The notes under the pieces were generated by a model. That model was not told the origin of the DNA. It saw nothing but the letters and a program-made list of their open reading frames with translations, and did no database searches. Position numbers and translations under genes: made by a program. Positions 58,524 through 64,000 of a DNA stretch of 64,000 nt are shown here, in pieces. The first letter of the stretch is position 1, and every line of letters begins with the position of its first letter. Source of the DNA: Pseudomonas putida (GTDB lineage Bacteria > Pseudomonadota > Gammaproteobacteria > Pseudomonadales > Pseudomonadaceae); assembly GCF_025905425.1 (NCBI RefSeq), contig NZ_CP109603.1, positions 2,144,001-2,208,000 of the forward strand. The letters are read 5' to 3'.

Positions 58524-59128
58524 GGGGCAGGATTCTCTTTGGACAGGTCCCAGATGTTGGGCAGAAGGGTATTGGAGTAGCCGGATATGAAGGGTTTTTC
58601 GGTGCCATCGGCCAGATAGACCGCACGGCTCACCGCGCCGATGTTGGCCCCGTAGACATGGATGCTGATCGACACCTGGTCGTCGAAGGCATTGCTGACC
58701 TGATGAATGTCACCGATGCGCGGCGAAACCGCTTCTACATGGCCAGGGTCGATACGCACCGGCGCACCTGCTGGCAGCAACGTACCTTGCTCGGTGCGGG
58801 CGAAGCCTTGCGAGTATTCGGCGCCGCGCAGCATGCCGATCAGCCCCCAGACCCGATGATCGTGAATCGGTGTCTGCTGCCCAGGCCCCCAGACAAAGCT
58901 GACGATGGAAAAGCGTTGCCGCGAGTCGCAATGCAGCAGGTACTGCTGATAGCGGTGTGGGTCCGGTTGGGCCAGTGCGTCTGGCAACCAGTCATCATGG
59001 GCGACCAGGCTGCCCAGCAGGCCCTGGCCTTGGTCGAGGAGGGTGGCTTCGTCGGGTGCCCGGTCAAGCAGGTCCGAAAGCGCGCCGATGAAGTGGCGCA
59101 GGCGCTCGAGGCGTAAGGGTTGGCTCAT
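58520..59128 (-). CDS. Cysteine/3-mercaptopropionate dioxygenase
   Basis: Cupin Fe(II) enzyme of 202 residues that oxidises a thiol to a sulfinic acid. The three metal histidines are H89, H91 (TPIHDHRVWG) and H142 (GDIHQVSN). Bacterial members with this sequence type may prefer 3-mercaptopropionate over cysteine; sequence alone does not settle it. It is the first gene of an operon with the four-domain rhodanese. Confidence 0.88.
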   Translation of the reverse strand: MSQPLRLERLRHFIGALSDLLDRAPDEATLLDQGQGLLGSLVAHDDWLPDALAQPDPHRYQQYLLHCDSRQRFSIVSFVWGPGQQTPIHDHRVWGLIGMLRGAEYSQGFARTEQGTLLPAGAPVRIDPGHVEAVSPRIGDIHQVSNAFDDQVSISIHVYGANIGAVSRAVYLADGTEKPFISGYSNTLLPNIWDLSKENPAP

Positions 59129-59437
59129 GGTTCAGGCTCGGCTGAAGGTTTCGATTAACCCTAGCAAACTCGCTGAATATTCACCAAAGTAAAATTATTC
59201 ATAAGCTAATATGCAAAATATGCATTTACACGCTATGCCGATCTGTTTTGAAATACGTCCCGTACAAGGCATTAGGTTATGCCTAGAACGAATTTCACAG
59301 GCGCTTTATACAACGATAACTTATAAGAAGCTCACTGCTTAGATTCGAAGCGCATACCTTTTCTGATTTTTCATGACGTCGAGACCGCACGGGCGGATCG
59401 CCTACTCGTTGCGCCTTTATGGGCCCTGGAGACGAAT
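59129..59437. other. AT-rich divergent promoter region of the sulfur genes
   Basis: No gene is seen in these 309 bases. The middle is strikingly AT-rich compared with the flanking genes. It contains the inverted repeat ATGCA-AAATA-TGCAT and a CTTATAAG palindrome (near 59320). It must hold the promoters of the dioxygenase and the sulfonate-binding protein genes. Control by sulfur starvation (CysB) is a reasonable guess from the gene content only. Confidence 0.5.
59211..59225. promoter_or_regulatory. Inverted repeat in sulfur-gene promoter region
   Basis: ATGCA and TGCAT flank AAATA, with further TAA/TTA matches outside. It lies 83 bases from the dioxygenase start on one side and 213 from the binding-protein start on the other. 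A regulator cannot be named. Confidence 0.35.
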
Positions 59438-60373
59438 GTGCGATACCTCAAACAACTGGCCGCCGGTGTGCTGGCCACCTCGCTAAGCCTGGCCGCCGCC
59501 GCGCAGACCCTGGTGGTCGGTGATCAAAGCTTCAACGCTCGTGCTGTGATGGAGGCGGCCGGCGTGCTCGACGATTTGCCCTATACCCTGGAGTGGAAGC
59601 AGTTCACCGCAGGCTCCCCGGTGGCCGAAGCTCTGAATGTCGGCAGCCTCGACATCGGCCTGCTTGGCGATGCGCCGCCGCTGCTTCTCGGTGCCTTGGG
59701 TGCGCCGATCAAGGTGATCGCAGTCAGCCGGCAGAACCTCGACGGGGTCGCCATTCTGGCGCGCAAGGATTCGAACATTCACAGCCTTGAAGACCTGCGT
59801 GGCAAGCGCGCGGCCCTGTGGAAAGGCTCCTGGAGCCAGCAACTGCTGTTCAGCGCCCTGGACAAGGCCGCCGTACCCCGCGACGCCCTGGAGCTGCGTT
59901 ACCTCAGCGCGCTGGATGCCTCGCATGCCTTGGACGGCGGTTCGGTGGACGTGATCGCGACCTGGGAGCCCTATGTTACCCAGCAGGAGCGCCAGGGCGC
60001 TAGGGTGTTGGCCACCGCCGAAGGGTTGATTCCCGCCCAGAGCTTCGTGGTGGCCAACGCCAAGGCCGTCGATACCAAGCGTGCGCAGATCACAGATTTT
60101 CTGCAGCGTTTGAAGAAGGCCCGCGACTGGACCTTGAGCAACCCTGCCAACACCGAGGCCTATGCCGACGCCTGGGCCAAACGCACCCGCGCCGACCGTG
60201 ACATTGCCCGAGCCTGGTTCGCCCGCGCACGCACCGACGTGGCGCCGCTCAACCCCCAGGTGATTGTCGATGCGCAGAAAACCGTGGACTTCTTTGCCGG
60301 GCTTGGGCTGATCAAGGCCTATCCGGCGGCGAACCTGTTCGATACCTCGTTTGCTGCGGCGTTCGACCACTGA
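59438..60373 (+). CDS. ABC transporter substrate-binding protein, aliphatic sulfonate type
   Basis: Periplasmic binding protein of 311 residues starting at a GTG with CTGGAG upstream. A signal peptide (LAAGVLATSLSLAAAAQT) is followed by an SsuA/TauA-like fold (VGDQSFNARAVMEAAGVLD, VIATWEPYVTQQERQGA). No permease or ATPase gene follows, so it is an orphan that must borrow another transporter. The next gene is a flavin monooxygenase, the usual partner for desulfonation. The ligand is probably a sulfonate or related organosulfur compound. Confidence 0.85.
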   Translation: MRYLKQLAAGVLATSLSLAAAAQTLVVGDQSFNARAVMEAAGVLDDLPYTLEWKQFTAGSPVAEALNVGSLDIGLLGDAPPLLLGALGAPIKVIAVSRQNLDGVAILARKDSNIHSLEDLRGKRAALWKGSWSQQLLFSALDKAAVPRDALELRYLSALDASHALDGGSVDVIATWEPYVTQQERQGARVLATAEGLIPAQSFVVANAKAVDTKRAQITDFLQRLKKARDWTLSNPANTEAYADAWAKRTRADRDIARAWFARARTDVAPLNPQVIVDAQKTVDFFAGLGLIKAYPAANLFDTSFAAAFDH

Positions 60374-60386
60374 GTTCTCCTGTATT

Positions 60387-60467
60387 GGCCTTTTCGCGGG
60401 CAAGCCCGCCTCCACAGGAAAAGCGCCACGGGGTCCCTGTGGGAGCGGGCTTGCCCGCGAAGAAGCC
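60387..60467. repeat. Inverted REP pair between binding protein and monooxygenase genes
   Basis: REP copies at 60387-60418 and 60437-60467 face each other with about 18 bases between them. They occupy almost the whole gap between the two genes, and may set relative transcript levels. Confidence 0.85.
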
Positions 60468-60499
60468 GGAACAGCCGCCATCATTTTGGAGCAACTCCC

Positions 60500-61807
60500 A
60501 TGACCACCCGCAAGATCAAACTCGGCGCCCTGACCATGGGCTGCGGCGGCCCTGGCCGCCATAACCTCTGGCTCGACCCCGAGCTGCCCGCCGATGCCAG
60601 CGTCAACATCGACTGGTACATCGACATCGCCCGCCAGGCCGAGGCCGCGCTTTTCGACTTGATCTTTATCGTCGACAGCCAATACATCACCCCCGGCTCA
60701 CCTTCGCATTACCTCAACCGCCTGGAGCCGCTGACCCTGCTCTCGGCCCTGGCCGTCACCACCCGGCATATCGGGCTGGTCGGTACCCTGACAACCTCCT
60801 ACAACGAGCCCTATAACGTCGCCCGTCGCCTGGCCTCGCTGGACCTGATCAGCAAAGGCCGCGCCGGCTGGAACGTGGTGACCAGCGGCGATGCCGGCAC
60901 CGCAGGCAACTATGGCCGTGACGAGCATTACGACTACGACACCCGCTACGCCCGTGCCGAGGAGCACGTCCAGGTGGTACAGGGCTTGTGGCACTCCTAT
61001 GAAAACGGTGCTTTCCCGCGTGACCGCGCCACAGGCCAGTTCCTCGACCCGTCGAAAATGCATGCGCTCAACCACAGGGGCGAGCACTTCTCGGTGGTGG
61101 GGCCTTTGAATATCCAGCGCTCGCCCCAGGGCCAGCCGGTAATCTTCCAGGCGGGCGACTCGCAGCAAGGCCGCGACCTGGGTGCCGCCACGGCGGACGT
61201 GATCTTCACCCACGCAGCCAGCATCGAGCAGGGCCAGGCCTTCTATCGCGATGTCAAGGGCCGCGCCGCGCGCCTGGGGCGAGATCCCGAGCAACTGCTG
61301 GTGCTGCCAGGTGCAGAAATCTACGTGGGCGACACCGATGCGCACGCCCGTGAAATCGAGCGCCACTACCATCAACAGGACCACAATTTTGACCGGGCGT
61401 TGAAAGAGTTCGGGCGCAATTTTGGGTGGCACGATTTCACCCAATACGACCTGGATGCGCCGTTCCCCCAGCAGAGCCTGGAGCATGCGCGCAGCAGTTT
61501 TTTCACCAATGCCAAACGCATCGCCGACCAGGCATGGGCGCAAGGCTTCAGCTTGCGCCAGGCGGTGGAGTTCGGCCGCCAGCTGCGCCCAGGCGCATTC
61601 GTGGGTGCGGCCGAAACGGTGGCGGCAAAAATGACCGAGTGGTTCGAGGCGCGGGCGCTGGATGGCTTCAATATCTACATTGGCCATCCGGGCCAGTTCC
61701 GCCGCTTTACCGAAGAAGTGGTGCCGTTGCTGCAGGCACGCGGGGTCTACCGCACCGAATACGAAGGCACGACATTGCGCGAAAGCCTGGGCCTCGCCAT
61801 TCAGTGA
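60500..61807 (+). CDS. LLM-class flavin monooxygenase (NtaA/SnaA/DszA type)
   Basis: FMNH2-dependent monooxygenase of 435 residues. The order of motifs (GRAGWNVVTSGD, VIFQAGDSQQGRDLGA, FTHAASIEQGQAFY) is that of the NtaA/SnaA/DszA group, which oxidises organosulfur or amine compounds with flavin from a separate reductase. Its place next to a sulfonate-type binding protein points to sulfur scavenging. No flavin reductase gene is in the window. The last 7 bases overlap the convergent gspF. Confidence 0.87.
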   Translation: MTTRKIKLGALTMGCGGPGRHNLWLDPELPADASVNIDWYIDIARQAEAALFDLIFIVDSQYITPGSPSHYLNRLEPLTLLSALAVTTRHIGLVGTLTTSYNEPYNVARRLASLDLISKGRAGWNVVTSGDAGTAGNYGRDEHYDYDTRYARAEEHVQVVQGLWHSYENGAFPRDRATGQFLDPSKMHALNHRGEHFSVVGPLNIQRSPQGQPVIFQAGDSQQGRDLGAATADVIFTHAASIEQGQAFYRDVKGRAARLGRDPEQLLVLPGAEIYVGDTDAHAREIERHYHQQDHNFDRALKEFGRNFGWHDFTQYDLDAPFPQQSLEHARSSFFTNAKRIADQAWAQGFSLRQAVEFGRQLRPGAFVGAAETVAAKMTEWFEARALDGFNIYIGHPGQFRRFTEEVVPLLQARGVYRTEYEGTTLRESLGLAIQ

Positions 61808-62991
61808 ATGCTTGAGGCCAGTTCGAAGATCGGCATGTACATCAAGATCACGATGAAGCCGATCAGCAAGCCGATGAAGGTCATCAGCAGCGGCTCGAAC
61901 AACTTCACGAACCACTCCACCCAGCGGCCGATCTCCTGGTCGTGAAAGTCGGCGCAACGCTCCAGCATCTCACCGAGGTTGCCCGATTGTTCACCCGCCC
62001 GCAGCAGCCGCAGCGACACCGGGGTCACCAACTGCCCCGCCTCCAGGGAATCGGACAGCGGCAGCCCTTCGGCCACTCGCTGGCTGGCCTGCTCAAGGCC
62101 TTGCGCCGCAGCGCTGCCCAGCAGCCCGCGGGCCATACCCATCGCCGTAAGGATGGGTATACCGCCTTGCAGGAGGATGCCCAGCGAACGGTAGAAGCGT
62201 GCCAGCTCGTACATCATCAACCGCTGGTGCAGCGCCGGCATACGCCGTAGCTGACGCGATGCCCAGCGCCGCACCAGCGGGTGGCGGCGCAGCAGCACCA
62301 GGGCGGTTATCCCGGCCACGCTGCCCAGTGCCAACGGCAGTTGCTGGGCATGCAGGAACAAGCCGATCTGCATCAGCATGCGTGACAGCCACGGCAGCTC
62401 GGTGCCCATGCCCTCGAACACCTGGCTGAAGCGCGGCACCACGTAACCGAGCAGAAACAGCACCACGCCACCGCCCACCAGCAACAGCAGCAGGGGGTAG
62501 ACCGAAGCGCCCACCAGCTTTTGCCGAACCAGGTCGAGGCGCTGGCGGTAGGCGATATAGCGGCCGAGGGCGTCGCCGAGGGCACCGGTGCGTTCGCTGG
62601 ACTGCACCAGCGCGACGTACAGGGCCGGGAAGATCCGGGGCTGTCGGCCCAGCGCCTGGGAAAGCGAGTGGCCTTCATAAAGTTGGCGCACCAGTTCGCC
62701 CAGCACTTTGCGCGTGGCTGCGGTCGGGGCTTTTTCCGCCAGGCTTTCCAACGCATCGATCAAGGGCAGGCCGGCGTTTAGCAAGGTCGACAGCTCCTGG
62801 CTGAACAGCACAAGGTCAAAGCTTGCCTCGCGGCGCCAGGCCATGCCGCGCAAGGCGCCACCCTGGCCCTTCACGCTGACCACACGCAAGCCTTGGTCCT
62901 CGACCTGACGGCGCGCCTGCTCGGCGTCTTCGGCGTCGATCTGCAACTGCACCACGCCCTGTCTGCCCAGGGCCTTGAGGCTGTAGCGCAT
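61801..62991 (-). CDS. gspF: Type II secretion inner-membrane protein GspF
   Basis: Inner-membrane platform protein of 396 residues. Two T2SF domains, each ending in hydrophobic helices, are visible (ELSTLLNAGLPLIDALESLAE-like and FYRSLGILLQGGIPILTAMG in outline). I start it at MRYSLKALG, 11 bases after gspG. Only gspG and gspF are seen here on this strand; the ATPase and secretin genes are not in the window, and gspF ends the visible cluster. Confidence 0.9.
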   Translation of the reverse strand: MRYSLKALGRQGVVQLQIDAEDAEQARRQVEDQGLRVVSVKGQGGALRGMAWRREASFDLVLFSQELSTLLNAGLPLIDALESLAEKAPTAATRKVLGELVRQLYEGHSLSQALGRQPRIFPALYVALVQSSERTGALGDALGRYIAYRQRLDLVRQKLVGASVYPLLLLLVGGGVVLFLLGYVVPRFSQVFEGMGTELPWLSRMLMQIGLFLHAQQLPLALGSVAGITALVLLRRHPLVRRWASRQLRRMPALHQRLMMYELARFYRSLGILLQGGIPILTAMGMARGLLGSAAAQGLEQASQRVAEGLPLSDSLEAGQLVTPVSLRLLRAGEQSGNLGEMLERCADFHDQEIGRWVEWFVKLFEPLLMTFIGLLIGFIVILMYMPIFELASSIH

Positions 62992-63002
62992 GGCCGATCT
63001 CC

Positions 63003-63428
63003 TTATTGCCAACTGGTGATTTCGGCGTTTTCGCCGTCGCCACCGGGCTGGCCATCCTTGCCCATCGACAGCAGATCGTATTCGCCGCCGTTCTCGCCGG
63101 GCTGCCGGTAGATGTAGGCGTGGCCCCAAGGGTCCTGCGGCACTGCCTTTTGCAGGTAGGGGCCGGTCCAGCGGGCCTCGCCGCTGGGGGCGACGACCAG
63201 CGCCTGCAAGCCCTGTTCACTGTTGGGGTAATGCCCGACTTCCAGGCGATAGAGGTCCAGGGCCTTGCTCAAACCCTCGATCTGCGCCCGTGCCACCTTG
63301 ACCTCCGAGCGGCCAAGCTGGCTGAAGTACTTGGGTGCGACGATGCCGGCCAACAGGCCAAGCACCACCAGCACCACGAGGAGTTCGAGCAGGGTGAAGC
63401 CACGTTGGGGGTTGGATCTGCGCTGCAT
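63003..63428 (-). CDS. gspG: Type II secretion major pseudopilin GspG
   Basis: Pseudopilin of 141 residues. The prepilin peptidase site lies at G10/F11 (RGFTLLELLVVL) with Glu at mature position 5, followed by a hydrophobic helix. The calcium-site C-terminal region (DPWGHAYIYRQPG, YDLLSMGKDGQPGG) is typical of GspG. I start at the ATG at 63428; the longer frame is not conserved. First visible gene of the secretion cluster on this strand. Confidence 0.93.
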   Translation of the reverse strand: MQRRSNPQRGFTLLELLVVLVVLGLLAGIVAPKYFSQLGRSEVKVARAQIEGLSKALDLYRLEVGHYPNSEQGLQALVVAPSGEARWTGPYLQKAVPQDPWGHAYIYRQPGENGGEYDLLSMGKDGQPGGDGENAEITSWQ

Positions 63429-63613
63429 GGTGGAGCCCTCCGCTGCATAGGAAGATGCTGTGTCAAGCACCATGCAACAGCCGTGCACGTCTGCCTCGGG
63501 CCCTTGCGCCATGCGGTACAGGAAGCGGCACAGTGCTTGCGTCGTGGACATGACCCTCGGGTTTTCCGGGGCATTTCCCCCACATCGGGGGCCACGACGA
63601 AGAGGCGGCCGAC

Positions 63614-64000
63614 ATGCGTGGACTCATCCTGGGTTTGATCTGGCTGGCGGCGGGAGCCGCCCAGGCCGATGTGTACATCTCCATCGATGCCAAGGGCGGC
63701 TACGTACTGACCAACGTTCATCGACCCGGGCGCCACTATCAGCGGGTGATCAGCGAACCGCTGGCCCAGGCTGGCCCGGCAAATGCGCAGTTGATCACCG
63801 GGCGCCCCTACGCCGAGCTGGTGGCTGCCGCGGCGCGGGCCCATAACGTGCCGCCGGCGTTGCTGCATGCGCTGATCAAGGCCGAGTCGGGCTACAACCC
63901 CAAGGCCCGCTCGCCGGCGGGCGCGGTGGGGCTGATGCAACTGATGCCCGATACGGCCCGTGAGATGGGCGTGGAAAACGCCCTGGACCCTGAGGACAAC
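63614..64000 (+). CDS. Lytic transglycosylase, 3' end beyond the window
   Basis: The frame is open from the ATG at 63614 to the last base, giving 129 residues. A signal peptide (residues 1-18, LGLIWLAAGAAQA) and a short DUF4124-like strand region (ADVYISIDAKGGYVLTN) precede an SLT domain. The catalytic glutamate is in IKAESGYNP, followed by PAGAVGLMQLMP. It cleaves peptidoglycan and is divergent from gspG; such enzymes often open the wall for secretion machines. Confidence 0.88.
   Translation, partial: MRGLILGLIWLAAGAAQADVYISIDAKGGYVLTNVHRPGRHYQRVISEPLAQAGPANAQLITGRPYAELVAAAARAHNVPPALLHALIKAESGYNPKARSPAGAVGLMQLMPDTAREMGVENALDPEDN

Overview
The window looks like chromosome from a Pseudomonas of the P. 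putida group. The evidence is the high GC content, the dense typical Pseudomonas gene set (hpd, mexEF-oprN, the lexA2-imuA-imuB-dnaE2 cassette, scoAB-atoE, gsp genes) and many inverted pairs of a P. putida-type REP sequence (core CGCGGGCAAGCCCGCTCC). I see no rRNA, tRNA, CRISPR array, insertion sequence or prophage. Strain and species assignment is inference from gene content, not from a database search.

Layout. 0.5-6.1 kb: membrane-bound formate dehydrogenase operon fdoGHI-fdhE, with cysteine at the position that is selenocysteine in the E. coli enzymes, followed by a 3' remnant of an EmrA/HlyD-type gene and a uvrA2-like gene. 9.4-14.3 kb: an amide-hydrolysis cluster (M20 amidohydrolase, MHS-type transporter, amidase, IclR regulator). 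14.3-22.9 kb: a putative catabolic module with a PobR-like AraC regulator divergent from a short-chain dehydrogenase, a ketosteroid-dehydrogenase-like flavoprotein, a NIPSNAP protein, an aromatic-acid-type MFS carrier and a TonB receptor, bounded by an MdcR-like LysR regulator. 23-29.5 kb: a HAD phosphatase and the SOS mutagenesis cassette lexA2-imuA-imuB-dnaE2 with its own LexA2-type operator. 29.5-34.3 kb: ketone-body/acetoacetate use (LysR, aldo-keto reductase, scoAB, atoE).

34.4-39.0 kb: regulators and transporters (XRE-cupin, AraC, LysE exporter, TerC/CBS/CorC protein with a coupled leader ORF, RarD-like permease). 39.0-47.5 kb: signalling genes around hpd. These are a CSS-EAL phosphodiesterase, a separate CSS sensor protein that has no EAL domain, a DJ-1/PfpI protein, and two hybrid histidine kinases placed tail to tail. 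47.6-54.7 kb: a HEAT/TPR protein and the mexEF-oprN efflux operon. 54.9-61.8 kb: an MFS permease, a TPR lipoprotein with a repeated PPPGKC motif, and a sulfur block (four-domain rhodanese plus thiol dioxygenase, divergent from an orphan sulfonate-type binding protein and a flavin monooxygenase). 61.8-64 kb: type II secretion genes gspG-gspF and the start of a lytic transglycosylase that runs off the window.

The strongest candidates for something undescribed are the 14.3-22.9 kb uptake-and-oxidation module, the EAL-less CSS sensor protein, the alternating Cys/Asp four-rhodanese protein coupled to a thiol dioxygenase, and the PPPGKC lipoprotein. The Cys-type formate dehydrogenase next to a gene remnant also points to a local rearrangement.
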